IMG/VR virus record: IMGVR_UViG_3300027833_002080
Coordinates: 1 to 64,000 of that record
Length of the DNA stretch: 64,000 nt
From: a virus
Reading direction: 5' to 3' (one strand)
The translations under genes and the position numbers were made by a program. Every line of letters starts with the position of its first letter. Within the stretch, counting starts at the first letter, position 1. This document shows, in pieces, positions 37,101 through 44,208 of this stretch. The notes beneath the pieces are model-generated. The model saw nothing but the letters and a program-made list of their open reading frames with translations, ran no database searches and was not told the origin of the DNA.

Positions 37101-39626
37101 TCGCACACTCTTTATGGAGTCAACGAAGGCCAAGGTAATTTTACAGGAGAAGCAGGAACTTCTAATCTTTCTTTTGCAAATGTTTCTCAAGTTCATAATG
37201 TACCTGGATATGCAGACCACGCTTTATTAGAGGGGTGTGGCGATGCAACAGTAGCTGTAATAGGGTGTGCAACAGAAACTCAATCAGTTACTGCAGTTGT
37301 ACCAGACAGTGGTACGACAACAGGTGGAAGTGCAGGAACTTCAGTAGTAGGTGTTACTAGTAATGTGATATTCACAAGCACTACTACTACTTCAAATGTT
37401 TCTTATGGTACTTATGATTCTAACGTTAATGTTATTGGTTTAAGTGCTTGTGGAGGATTTGGTGGGTGTACAGACGATGGTTATTTAGAATATTACTCGA
37501 CACCTGCAGCTAATGTTTCAGACAGCGAAGTTGTTATTCCAATTAGTGAATGTGAAACTCTTGTTATTGTAGGGTGTACTGACAGTTCTTATACTGGATA
37601 CAATCCAGAAGCAACAATACATGATGGAGTTTCTTGCGGTACCCCAATTCTTGACGGATGTACCGACCCTTCTTTTTGTGAATATTATACAGAAGCACAA
37701 ACACTTTACAATGTACATACCGGTGAAACAGCTATAGTGTACCCTAACAATGATATAGGTACGTGTAAAAGTGTACAAGGGTGTATGAATCCTAATTATT
37801 TAGAAGCTTACGGGGAAAATTACAATAGTGCATTATTAGCAAGCATTAATGAGTATGAAATAACTGGTCCGCAAGTTTCAGAATGTAATAGTTTAACTGG
37901 TCAGTACTCTTTAGATGAGTATGCTGCAGCAAACCCTGAGTTAGCCCAAACACAAATAAACGATAACTACTATAATGAGGGGTGTAGTATTCCTATAGTA
38001 ATTGGTTGTACAGACCCAACTGCTGTAAATTATAACGTATTAGCAAATGTATCGTCTATTAATTCTGAAGGGGTTGTAAATGCTTCTTGTATATCTAAAA
38101 CTGAAGGCTGTACAGATTCAACAGCATTTAATTACGATCCTGAAGCTACTTTTGATGATGGTAGTTGTATAACTCTTGTAGAAGGGTGTACAAATAATAC
38201 CGCCTTTAATTTCAATTCAGATGCAAACACTAATGACGGATCTTGTATACCATTTATTTATGGTTGTATTGAAAGCACTTTTACTTTAAACAATACTACG
38301 TATACTACAGCAGCTACATCCTTAGAAGCAGAGTATGATCCAATAACAAATCCGGATATAACTGCTGCAAATACTCATTCACCTGCATTGTGTTTCCCAG
38401 AAATACTTGGGTGTACAGATGAAACAGCTGTAAACTTTAATAACTACATTTCAGCGACTCCAGATATAGGACAAGCTTTTGTGACTGATCTTAACGCAGC
38501 CTTTACAAATGTAAATACAGATAACGGATCATGCCTTGCTTCTGTAGTAGGTTGTATGGATCCTTGCGCAAATAATTACGAGGCTAGTGCTACCGTATCT
38601 GGTAGTTGTACTTACACTCCAGGATGTACTGATACTAGTGCAATAAACTACAATCCTGAAGCTAATCAGCTTGATACTACGTGTACGTACTGCGAAGACT
38701 GGTCTTTAGTACGTGCCGAGTCTTCTTATGTTACAGTTGTAGATAACACTTATTTTATAAATAATGTAAGTTCTTCTGATGGGAGCATAACAATAAACCC
38801 AGTATCTGCAAATGGAGTTACAAATAATTATGTAATTAAATGGACAGGTATTGCAACTGACGGAAGCATTGTAGATATTGCTGACAATACTACTACAGTA
38901 ACAGGGTTAGCTCCAGGAGAGTATACGTTTACTATATATACTGATAATCCTGCTTGTGCTCCTAGCCCAACAGATCCTGTATCTAATGTAGTTACCACTT
39001 ACATACATCAAACAGATTTATCGTGTACGTATGATACAGGAGACACTGAGTCTTACTCAACTTTACCGCTAGCTATTAGCAGCACAGTAACAGTAGGTAC
39101 GGATAATTATGGGTGTACAGATAATGAAGGATATGATCCAGGATTTTACAATCCGGTAGGAGAGTTAACTATACACCCTTTGGGAGGTCTTAATAATACG
39201 TATACATCAAGCACAGATGAGATTCAGTTGCCAACAAATACTGCTATCAACTATGATGGTGCAGCAGGTATAGATGATGGCTCATGTAATTATGCAGGAT
39301 GTACTGACCCAGACGCTTTAAATTATGATAGTTTAGCTACTGTTAATGACAATTCTTGTCAGTACATTGTAGGATGTACTATAGTATCTGCGTGTAATTA
39401 TCATCCAGCAGCTGTTCTTTCAGGACCTTGTGAATATGCAGCTGTATTTAGAAACTGCTTAGGAGAATGTGTACATCCAGATACTGGAGCTACTTTAGCT
39501 ACAGCCGATAATCCATTAGGAGAATCTCTAGAGAATCCAGGTTTATGTCCAAACCAAGTGCTAGGTATATGTTTAGATCCAACAGCAATTAACTTTACAC
39601 CTATCGGTGATAACATAATAATATAA
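25119..39626 (+). CDS. Giant repeat protein with about 50 GCTD...DDGSC modules (4835 aa)
   Basis: This single 14.5-kb frame encodes a tail-fibre-size or larger surface protein. The first about 190 residues are distinct (AAEQQILRNQFNL...), followed by modules of the form GCTDPxAxNYxPxAxxDDGSC, intact or degenerate. By eye there are roughly 50 GC(T/M/L)-D starts, separated by beta-rich inserts of very different length, up to several hundred residues. Asp/Asn-rich modules with paired Cys suggest calcium-binding or disulphide-stabilised units. There is no signal peptide, so it should be assembled in the virion. It lies between connector and tail-fibre genes. Role inferred: fibre, adhesion or capsid-surface spike. 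Confidence 0.75.
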   Translation: MAAEQQILRNQFNLKSNTIELLNGSKPLEVGKAYALILPFKTDSGELYRQKDFTIPNTEKEDASRVLRFVDFVPFIKYCTFAVQAIRNVKGTNQYIGSLYLRQADYATQQEISRYTEALKHWTRGIIDVVDRDGNDIETLPILTTLAELTKIKSIGKDSCINSFDNGFTTKEGFTGSCISFNDPLIVRKCTDPAALNYNTVKLIPGETDDCAYEPGSKAHDDATTVNIAGGIYHLLLANTGVYGQYEFWVIHGSMSSPITDLSWDTNLSGSFTETHAGINGPTVTYGPGTHTISVIVSLGDSPSGWDFINNEVQLTIDLVVEANVAGCTDFNAFNYNPNATSDDGSCEAVLRGCMDNGSYSTTTTLVNNQGNNNTSFTITSPVPGTAATNYNSNVNVHDWRSCEYTGCTDPEADNTLVNNPLIVATNVTPCTDNCCEYTEDVNGCTDPGTLAASTYNPSSVYSTYVTPEANIADVNPAYSNFNYNPYATVDDGTCFAKKPGCMDPEASNYSVPIGNPQFDVNWHLQSLCQYEYCADVNANNDVQSADHDVYTMSWTQGNFWDESLATANGLTITPTHDSYLDNNSLCTFDVDVLDICNINSEFDDYGNNIDAGVIGYANTATAGELATTTSGDACLGQLTETASTTVNGFTYNTPTAEKVTLQVIDQDNPVLFLTDPEKYGTLVYTYTGSTGGGANITLPNIDESSATTLAGQLSAAGYNSDLDPSVYFYFRIVDTVENSNTGLTLNPAIDEPVKHQFNNAEIVEVRYSDGAYYYLPSTAPGTVSTFQAGSANTTIPTGYAPGTINGLVLSSTATNAGGGVDCNHATIDEGTAAGQYMYTVYRIKMTAPCSLNAINFLIGYDAEAAYPNLNILADPAFNGETLGCTDPIADNYDEDATYSVSVPMNNWSNYLANGGCFITGCIDEYYSGNLDNNIVVSANTLSGTDIPVQVGQYLEEYDGVIYKIYNSQAYICQLNDYLIANSDPLFDLTAVFDLTYLPNSFDVIPNEWTVPSAEDLISMSTNIASSGSGFLGEFNFTSGEYWSSSLSVSNPNQYGQTYNIVTNPATTVDRANTQKYRIRLHKIIPLADIINGEVDITDCGENEEVIGCTDETATNYNPEATTNINPIAGDTDHVCQYEFTVSDYEDELLPIILNTEGNTFETLEEYEENVDSYFNTIGFTDDLLLALYGDHISGYTSADASIGVTIPALPCVSEIYSGLKNEVYTSGSYDFNYTSHDPRGASSKIQVIGQQLLGSAERNYKVYLNNPTKDGILKSTIDAGAHLSATPSTYLLADENTVISSIYPPSLAEALAQEFNNQGYQGNISLSNLVTYRFRFDKNIVLKDGVTHGDIISYLLNDTFLNTSEAIIKDVKGNPLWPVFDHNDLHKDMATYPSLSVLAGEDRRFHFGFTPNSKFEEYGHYVTNGVNLITSNSNFASNLNDWTVIPGSANSTLAWNASYSGSAQRSLSTDALGNRTGLKRSIAVVSGNKYKITYTRAVVNVEAGQTQATKTYVEVQTAGNNIGEFTEIAVQNETSPNLVTTSDTFTYTGLGSTVDLYFYFDSQVQGFLSSFEVEKVIPYPNGYVYSEDPCDDTKVPSAFVYDVVLDISNGLGELDFSPYVEYVDPENTGCMDATALNYDEDATFTNGNLADCLYYLDNCAGTGVDIEVDVESADEGCGREITVKVTACDNVVSNATISIIVLQKITDNTGVSPITSFEPIFTIGDIEPCIDGVSNTDGVAILAGFTYDPTTTQLFAGANAESNVTYITGQTAGAIPINTYHPEFQIQYSEFYLDPESGETEEYLFDYNPATDFQSVNFTIDPIINGCTNDSSFNYNSNATCDDGTCVEVAEGCTDVAAFNYDPLANTDEGCIPVIEGCTDIEAYNTNYTTDEVASTSPAGSNYLYGDIQNLPALPDVGNLSINTPGNEDLCFYCTQLQVSDQGEHIAQEITTLPISPDLVTTKQITFTWNSTINVDNQDVTLADSDGNPVEVQVKYTYTNYAYTFVPDFVMLYLQNPPCKTSTGFTITTESVSYSDLRLGVTKDLYIINTDNSTYGQLTKIEFVAYYNTGDNGVSRCAQTISTEVDYIDPIMGCFDSNAFNYYLNNNYTASSSYNFPSEVCAAASVPIAQPTLTIPDFCYPIITGCTNSEASNYTQPSGSVQSNVNTESECEFDGCTQEWADNYSSIATDDDDSCYKEGCTRAWADNYDVLATIDDGSCFATACTQPNVYTSHFCLDDTDPCFSTAANNDNGISTNYTADTALISDDTLCLYAGCTDNGEINSFSSQSIVSDHYADLTWINNFLVANNLTSYVTTLLTEIPAFETTPQDPGQPAANYNSLATVSADTCSYEGCTDSIASNYDADATTDDGSCTYFACIEEGAANFGEGITSGTTADTIDLSLAANECEGPNLLSTNRFKLNEYWAEVNATEGDSEDYTFTSASTYTSGVLTKTIISPFSPNDNPYSILEPVFDGGFTPQAANGVDINTTIQYPTYNQVDTGSNDYIYRYILRVTISRTNINDSTDLSDYEIKIKEYSVSNSLDPNNLTAAQVTSLETQNVTLLQTVTLASVGDNVYETTDGYIPHQFGQVTVVEISGGGANSVSTITDMTLTRDLCIDPLLNLDSPEMEALNNQEIYINSVNVDFYSELGESLITDGNFEAMLGNIVDGYTEGTLIQQNWADSAEVLPGISNWLTLHGNMTGSDWFNPTSIESWDRDYYGLYQQAILNVNADPNHHGAILMSAPNDANDTFKPNVHISQAVTYTIGKIYKLTFTAALVKNTGTTNTTLSVHTNVTYDSTAGVQTTVTNTSLVATQEITEVLTEHTRYFTATAEMNGLSFSIPGNSTSVRVLFISVAEATPNLFNSNTDRCYLFGCNEPWATNYNPDFGNEDYFINVPAGELGPQGEAGCFLEGCMNSLAGNYDPNATIDDGSCIKYGCTDNGYAPNNTLSPYPLGQEADNYDPTATINETSADDLTSPCLYTGCMELTINGVVQQNYNAAYNVSGNCYSEQIGCMDTQYWNYNDTDGDGTYNNLTGIEGQDINEQSDPNTCCLNLYGSPNEAGNAIVATVPQPLTPPKDTYNPIQFSLNTYDCAGNDASVFVGPAQLNGVSYGTLPSFSDSTVQVNNIIVRAYPATGTAGSYQPDLSSTLFTEHTPTWEQLTAVNGSEIGIEVPIYDVGTTTLATFIIITFNYTNVAQSTESENSGYSCTYSSSLIFDNACLSTQGCLDNGYLPSNASQTPGFPTVGFNPSSSIHVDSTANCNVPYVLGCMDQYYAKSAGTGQSLLGTSSAPAITGTLSFNYNNNPSGNDIRGVAYDGWSTAATINMFDNTNSANINPGALIAEFHPLYDESTAATENQDPNVGTGPAEESFNGAYYGCFPVVTGCLTTGKFNKNNFYHAGNIHPQTGAAYSATPGDPGNIAGLTFGANEPQDPTINPLTLVPYTAEQIRQNFPYFFNVNTQSTDAATNCYNSIAGCTDPTAANFVALTNNVDVDVNTDNGSCCYDAADITGLTAALTTNFYSTLYQGADVTLLNGQYYNDELTESTLDFTHASWSNITYPSDGSTMLAAVNATTLTSSTYTGDAIIWRLDSSAGGSALTTADNSIINLTDLKLVLTSTQKFNVKVVALNKDFVINSIASRAAFVESLENPNNNISRLISSQNYELGALNLNFDSSNDLSIGTLYKDLVLIITHINEDSVNSSTISFSKFKISKRTYAALTISAGLTNLIDNLSNFPSTLSGYTATVKNSLGATISTVTANTAVQYLGVMLPIYKYDSSAANANAYGAYAPTYSNLSTHSNATNFVDPNLGTQLHFSLSYLAADGSTICTASTGIEFTIPIDFTNTSINYGCSNNTYLQYYLNNYLGNTSAITNYTHNAGIGAAVTIPNGDCQNTASTGCTDDNYLGAYPDKEQIGTVSLDANNEISQITTPFIPNQFGYLGAAGFNSPTYTGSSFPNVAINISNNLQCGDEIIFGCLIDTFAEYWGATTISGSHTLYGVNEGQGNFTGEAGTSNLSFANVSQVHNVPGYADHALLEGCGDATVAVIGCATETQSVTAVVPDSGTTTGGSAGTSVVGVTSNVIFTSTTTTSNVSYGTYDSNVNVIGLSACGGFGGCTDDGYLEYYSTPAANVSDSEVVIPISECETLVIVGCTDSSYTGYNPEATIHDGVSCGTPILDGCTDPSFCEYYTEAQTLYNVHTGETAIVYPNNDIGTCKSVQGCMNPNYLEAYGENYNSALLASINEYEITGPQVSECNSLTGQYSLDEYAAANPELAQTQINDNYYNEGCSIPIVIGCTDPTAVNYNVLANVSSINSEGVVNASCISKTEGCTDSTAFNYDPEATFDDGSCITLVEGCTNNTAFNFNSDANTNDGSCIPFIYGCIESTFTLNNTTYTTAATSLEAEYDPITNPDITAANTHSPALCFPEILGCTDETAVNFNNYISATPDIGQAFVTDLNAAFTNVNTDNGSCLASVVGCMDPCANNYEASATVSGSCTYTPGCTDTSAINYNPEANQLDTTCTYCEDWSLVRAESSYVTVVDNTYFINNVSSSDGSITINPVSANGVTNNYVIKWTGIATDGSIVDIADNTTTVTGLAPGEYTFTIYTDNPACAPSPTDPVSNVVTTYIHQTDLSCTYDTGDTESYSTLPLAISSTVTVGTDNYGCTDNEGYDPGFYNPVGELTIHPLGGLNNTYTSSTDEIQLPTNTAINYDGAAGIDDGSCNYAGCTDPDALNYDSLATVNDNSCQYIVGCTIVSACNYHPAAVLSGPCEYAAVFRNCLGECVHPDTGATLATADNPLGESLENPGLCPNQVLGICLDPTAINFTPIGDNIII

Positions 39627-39627
39627 G

Positions 39628-40131
39628 ATGGTAGAAAATTATAGAAAAATAGCTCCAGGCGCAAATACTCAAAGTAGAGTGTTTGCTTTACCCTTAGCAG
39701 TAGAAGATGATGGATCATGTATATATTACAGCGAATGTGTTCCTGAAGATATTTTTGATATATGGGATGCGCTTGCGGATACAATTGTTGATCGATCTAA
39801 AGACGTTTTAACAACTATGCGTACTGGAATGCTTAACGAAGATGACGTAGCTATATTATGGACCTTGATGTTAATTGATAGAGTAATTAGAAAGCGCGGT
39901 TTGGAATCTTTATTTAACTGTAAAGACTATTTAAACTTAGGAGTTGTTGAATATTCAGAAGGCGTAGATGGTATTAATTATTTTGATAAATTTCTTACCT
40001 TTGCTTTTAAGTACGGTGATGAACATTTTACAGGTATTGAGAGTAACAGACGTCAAAGGATTGCTGAGACAAATCGAAAAAGTAAGAGTAGAGCATCTAA
40101 AAATAAATCGTACGCATACATTAACAAATAA
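39628..40131 (+). CDS. Protein downstream of the giant gene, with a module remnant (167 aa)
   Basis: The N-terminus contains LAVEDDGSCIYYSECVPEDI, the second half of a GCTD module. The rest is helical (ILWTLMLIDRVIRKRGLESLF) with a basic, Ser/Lys-rich C-terminus. The start is two bases after the giant gene's stop, in the +1 frame. The helical part may cap or chaperone the giant protein. The module remnant suggests the two genes derive from one larger frame or from recombination. Confidence 0.55.
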   Translation: MVENYRKIAPGANTQSRVFALPLAVEDDGSCIYYSECVPEDIFDIWDALADTIVDRSKDVLTTMRTGMLNEDDVAILWTLMLIDRVIRKRGLESLFNCKDYLNLGVVEYSEGVDGINYFDKFLTFAFKYGDEHFTGIESNRRQRIAETNRKSKSRASKNKSYAYINK

Positions 40132-40140
40132 ACCAAAATT

Positions 40141-40563
40141 ATGACAAAGATTACATTAACTAAAAAACGCGGTGAATTTTTAACTTCACTAAAAGGATTG
40201 TTTTCAGTACTACACATTAAAGGTAAAACTTTTAGTTTAGCTGTAACTCATAACATCCTTGTATTAAAAGAAGCTTTATCTGGTTATTTATTTGATAACC
40301 CGTCTGAAGATTATAAAGTTCTTTTGATGGAATTTAAATCAATTGTTGATTCTGATGCAGATGATATAGAAGCGCAAGTGCAAGCCATTAAAGATAATAA
40401 CCCAGAAATTATGGCAGCAAGAGAAGCTCAGCTTCAACAGCTTGAGCAAGATCTAGAAGTAGAGCTTACTATTGAATTTGAAGCTATTTCACAAGACGTA
40501 TTAACAGAGGAAATTACTGCAGAAAAATTACTAAGTATACAAGAATTTATTTTAGAAGAATAA
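40141..40563 (+). CDS. Hypothetical protein before tail-fibre genes (140 aa)
   Basis: A basic beta-rich N-terminus (MTKITLTKKRGEFLTSLKG) is followed by an acidic coiled-coil C-terminal half (REAQLQQLEQDLEVELTIEFEAIS). No family was recognised. It lies one base before the 628-residue tail-fibre gene and could be an assembly factor for the fibres. Confidence 0.5.
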   Translation: MTKITLTKKRGEFLTSLKGLFSVLHIKGKTFSLAVTHNILVLKEALSGYLFDNPSEDYKVLLMEFKSIVDSDADDIEAQVQAIKDNNPEIMAAREAQLQQLEQDLEVELTIEFEAISQDVLTEEITAEKLLSIQEFILEE

Positions 40564-40564
40564 A

Positions 40565-42451
40565 ATGGCAACAAGAGTAGCAAAAGCATTAGTTGAATAT
40601 GGGACACCCTTAGAAATAAGCAGTGTGTCTGAAAAATTACAGCAGGTAGACTTTATAAGTTTCACATCTACTTCAGATGCATCTCCTGTAACAGTAGATA
40701 TATTTTCTACAACTAGTGATGCTACTAATTTTCCTAACGCAGAAATACTTTTGCATTCTTTTAAAGTGCCAAACCAATCCACTGTAATTTTTAATAAAGA
40801 TAATTTTCCTTTAGGAGATGCTAACTCTTACAGTTTTGGTAACCATGCGTCAGATAATCGATTATTTGTTAGAAATAATACAACACGTCGATTAGTTGTA
40901 CATTACTCTGTAACAGATGTTGGGGTATCTACAGACTACACAACAGAGCAATTACAAGATATTGTAGGGGCTATGGTTGATGGAGGCACTGAAACTAACA
41001 TTGCTGTAACATATGATGACACTGCAGGTAAATTAAATTTTGTCTCTGTAGATACAGATACTAATACTCAATTGACTTTAATAGACTCAGATACAATGAG
41101 TGGAGCATTAGCAACTAATGTTGCGTCTGCAGAATCTATAAAAGCATACGTTGACGGAGCTGTAATTGCAAATACAGATACACAAGATCTATCTATAGTA
41201 GGACAAACATTATCTCTAACAAACGGAGGCTCAGTTACTTTACCAGACACTAACACTCAGCTTGACAACGCAGGTGTTATTGGGAAAGTATTAACAGGTA
41301 TAGATGTAAGTACTACTGCAGACGTGGTAGCAACGGATACAATTGTTGCAGCTATAGGTAAGCTAGAAAATAGAGTTGCAACTAACGATGATAAAGTTTC
41401 TTTTCCTGGGTTGGGGACTTCAAACTCAACTGCCTTAGCAGGAGATACAACTACAATAACTACTGGGCAAGCATCAGCTATAACCGCAAACACTACTAAA
41501 ACAACTAACGCTACACACACAGGAGATGTGACGGGTAGTGGAGCACTTACTATAGCTAACGATGCTGTTACATATGCTAAGATGCAAAACGTATCAGCTA
41601 CTAACGTAGTTCTAGGCAGAGATTCTGCAGGTGCTGGTGTAGTGGAAGAAATATCTGCAGCTAATCTTCGTACAATACTTAATGTTGCTGATGGTGCAAC
41701 TGCTGATCAAACAAATGTTACAGGTTCTTCAGGTTCTTGTACAGGAAATTCAGCTACAGCTACAGCCCTTACAGCAGGAGATAAAACTATAGATGGAAGT
41801 TTAGATATAGGTTCTAATCAAGCTGGACACGATTTAAATTTATACGGAGCAAACCTTAATAACGCAGCTGCTGGATGGGTTGCATCAGCTAATTTATTTA
41901 AATTTACTGACAGCACAAAGTTAGGATTTGGTACAGCAAATCAACCTGGTGCTGTCGACTCTTTTATCCAAGCAAATGGTAACAACCTTGTTATATCAAA
42001 CACGGTAGGTAATATACAGATAGGAGATACTGTAGAAATTACAGGAGATTTAGATGTTACTGGTAATGTATTGCCTGGAATAACATACGTGAAAATACTA
42101 CCAAGTGACTTTGTTCCAGATGATGTTGGTAGACCTGCAATGATAGACGACACTAGTAGTGACAGATGGTTAGAGTCTCATGGTACAGCAAAGCTTTTTG
42201 CTTATGTAGATATACCTGTTGGCTTTAAAGCTACTCATGTAGACGTTTATGGTAGTGGCACATCTGCAGTAACTGTATACGAAGCTGATATAGACTCTAA
42301 AACTGTGACAAGTAAAGGTACAGGAAATATACAAACTCAAATAGATATTACAGATGTTACTGCTGATGCTACAAACTACTTATTAATAGAGTTAGCACAA
42401 ACAAGTAGTGAAGAAGTATACGGAGGTAAAATAACAATAGCAAAAGCATAG
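40565..42451 (+). CDS. Tail fibre / receptor-binding-like protein (628 aa)
   Basis: The middle and C-terminal regions carry the Thr/Ser/Asn/Ala-rich, beta-helical style of phage fibres: THTGDVTGSGALTI, then LTAGDKTIDGSLDIGSNQAGHD and INDAVTYAKM-type segments. There is no signal peptide. The final about 140 residues (FVPDDVGRPAMIDDTSSDRW...) may be the receptor-contact or trimerisation end. It should mediate adsorption to the host surface. Confidence 0.7.
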   Translation: MATRVAKALVEYGTPLEISSVSEKLQQVDFISFTSTSDASPVTVDIFSTTSDATNFPNAEILLHSFKVPNQSTVIFNKDNFPLGDANSYSFGNHASDNRLFVRNNTTRRLVVHYSVTDVGVSTDYTTEQLQDIVGAMVDGGTETNIAVTYDDTAGKLNFVSVDTDTNTQLTLIDSDTMSGALATNVASAESIKAYVDGAVIANTDTQDLSIVGQTLSLTNGGSVTLPDTNTQLDNAGVIGKVLTGIDVSTTADVVATDTIVAAIGKLENRVATNDDKVSFPGLGTSNSTALAGDTTTITTGQASAITANTTKTTNATHTGDVTGSGALTIANDAVTYAKMQNVSATNVVLGRDSAGAGVVEEISAANLRTILNVADGATADQTNVTGSSGSCTGNSATATALTAGDKTIDGSLDIGSNQAGHDLNLYGANLNNAAAGWVASANLFKFTDSTKLGFGTANQPGAVDSFIQANGNNLVISNTVGNIQIGDTVEITGDLDVTGNVLPGITYVKILPSDFVPDDVGRPAMIDDTSSDRWLESHGTAKLFAYVDIPVGFKATHVDVYGSGTSAVTVYEADIDSKTVTSKGTGNIQTQIDITDVTADATNYLLIELAQTSSEEVYGGKITIAKA

Positions 42452-42455
42452 TATT

Positions 42456-43151
42456 ATGGCACTAGGTAATAAAAAAGGTGGTACTATACACAACAAAACA
42501 GGAGATGCAAAGAATAGGTTAAAAGCTAAGTACGATGCTGGAGATCACACTGTCTTAGAAAATTATCCTGCTGAAGCTGCTGTACTATATCAGATGCAGC
42601 AAATGTCTGAAGATATAGACGAACTACGTAGATACTTAACTTCAGAGGTTGGTGATGGTGCTCAAGGACCGCAAGGCCCCGCAGGTAATAATGGTTCTAA
42701 TGGAAGTAATGGAAGTACGGGAGCTAGGGGGCCAGCAGGCGCTACTGGTAGTGCAGGTGCAGCAGGTGTAGATGCGGGGCTATACTCAAATAGAGGAGTA
42801 GATTACATATCTTTACCTTTGTCTTCAATTAATGCAGACGGGTCCCCTGTAGTGTTTGATCCTGCAGGAGTTGCTAGTAGTAGTAGATCTGGGAGAATGT
42901 ATGCTACGTGGGCTGGTCTTGCAGGACGTAGAGTTGATGCAGTTCATGTGATATGTACTAGCACTGTTAGAGGAAGCATAACAGCTTACAAATTATCTGG
43001 AGGTAGCGCGGCCTCTTTAGGGAATGGAGATAATAACCGCCCAAATAATATAACACCTTGGACTTGCACCATAGGAGAACAACTAGTAATAATGATTAAT
43101 TTAGGAAGCACTTCAAATAAAGTATCTTCAATAGTTTTAACTTTAGCATAA
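42456..43151 (+). CDS. Collagen-like tail-fibre protein (231 aa)
   Basis: A helical N-terminus (about residues 30-70) leads to a Gly-X-Y run, GPQGPAGNNGSNGSNGSTG then ARGPAGATGSAGAAG (about 72-108), which should form a trimeric collagen-like triple helix. A beta-rich C-terminal head domain follows (GLYSNRGVDYISLPLSS...). Collagen-like repeats are typical of fibre and appendage proteins. It is in the fibre block. Confidence 0.75.
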   Translation: MALGNKKGGTIHNKTGDAKNRLKAKYDAGDHTVLENYPAEAAVLYQMQQMSEDIDELRRYLTSEVGDGAQGPQGPAGNNGSNGSNGSTGARGPAGATGSAGAAGVDAGLYSNRGVDYISLPLSSINADGSPVVFDPAGVASSSRSGRMYATWAGLAGRRVDAVHVICTSTVRGSITAYKLSGGSAASLGNGDNNRPNNITPWTCTIGEQLVIMINLGSTSNKVSSIVLTLA

Positions 43152-44204
43152 ATGAAAAAATTAATATTTATTTTATTATTAATCCCACTAGCTAGTAAAG
43201 CTCAACTAAACTTGTTTAGGTTTGCTACGTTTTACGCTAGCTATTCAACAAGTACTCCTCAATTAAATCCCCCTAGTTTTAGAGTAGAGGGGGTGGCTCC
43301 TGACAATGTGTGGGAGCACGTAAGCAATTTTGTAGATGGTAGGCTTGTTGAAACTACACAGGTTAATGACCCAAATTTAATTATAACATTTGGACTTCGC
43401 AAGATAGCAAGATTCGACTATCAGATTAAACAAAACAATTTTTATACAGGTAATGAGCATGAAGCTAGTGACTACGCTACAATTTCTAATGCTCCCGGAC
43501 TTGAATACCTATTTCAATATTCGTTTGTTAGAAACAACGGATTAGAAGTAGCCCAACAAGAATATAATGTACGATACATATCTAACATGTTTACAGTTAA
43601 AGCTAACTATGTTAATAATGGATTAATAGATTTAAAGTATTCTTTGGGCGAGGTTAGGTTACGCAAAAGTTTTGGTGGATTAGACTTTACTTTTGGCGTA
43701 GCCCATCGTTCTCATCCTGTATATGGTTGTAATCCCATGGATGATTACGAAGGTACTTGGGAAGAATTTGCTATTAGTGAAATGTATTTACCTACAGCAA
43801 ATGGTATATGGATGCAAATAACTGATGACGGTCCTGAGTGGATAGCAGGTAGTGATAACGAGTTTTACAAGTATCATTTTGGTCGAGCAGTTAATAACTA
43901 TAACAAGAGAATACTTGACGGTTTAGGTCTTCAGCAAGAAGTATCTGCAGTACTAGGACTAGATTATTATTTATATAAAGAAAACTATTGGTTGCACGCT
44001 TGGGGTTCTGTGTATCCTATACATAAAAGCTTAACAGATTTTGCATATCAAAGAGATGCAGAACAAGAAGAATGGGATACTGGTTTAATTTTTGGGGTTA
44101 ACTTAAATAGACATCTTAGTTTGTTTGTTGAAGGTAAACACTTAAAGTTTTGGGGTATGCCATCTTACGAATTAAAAACAGGGTTAAATTATTTAATATT
44201 CTAA
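43152..44204 (+). CDS. Exported outer-membrane beta-barrel-like protein (350 aa)
   Basis: The N-terminus MKKLIFILLLIPLASKAQ is a classical signal peptide with cleavage before Gln18, the typical Bacteroidetes pattern. The mature part is rich in aromatic-terminated alternating strands (YASYSTST, LIITFGLRKIARFDYQIK, LDFTFGVAHR, LSLFVEGKHLKFWG) and ends in a hydrophobic LNYLIF with a C-terminal Phe, the usual barrel end. It would be inserted in the host outer membrane. A role in superinfection exclusion, lysis or release is inference. Confidence 0.6.
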   Translation: MKKLIFILLLIPLASKAQLNLFRFATFYASYSTSTPQLNPPSFRVEGVAPDNVWEHVSNFVDGRLVETTQVNDPNLIITFGLRKIARFDYQIKQNNFYTGNEHEASDYATISNAPGLEYLFQYSFVRNNGLEVAQQEYNVRYISNMFTVKANYVNNGLIDLKYSLGEVRLRKSFGGLDFTFGVAHRSHPVYGCNPMDDYEGTWEEFAISEMYLPTANGIWMQITDDGPEWIAGSDNEFYKYHFGRAVNNYNKRILDGLGLQQEVSAVLGLDYYLYKENYWLHAWGSVYPIHKSLTDFAYQRDAEQEEWDTGLIFGVNLNRHLSLFVEGKHLKFWGMPSYELKTGLNYLIF

Positions 44205-44208
44205 CAGC

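Noticed and set aside
29940-37800. Several minus-strand open frames inside the giant gene (for example 30083-30328, 34021-34299, 35798-36082)
   Set aside because: They are antisense shadows of the repeat gene, with Leu/Tyr-rich or Ser/Thr-rich composition and no leader or neighbour context.
39604-39640. Programmed frameshift joining the giant protein to the next gene
   Set aside because: No slippery heptamer was seen near the stop, and the downstream frame has its own stop at 39619. Kept only as a question under the split-module finding.
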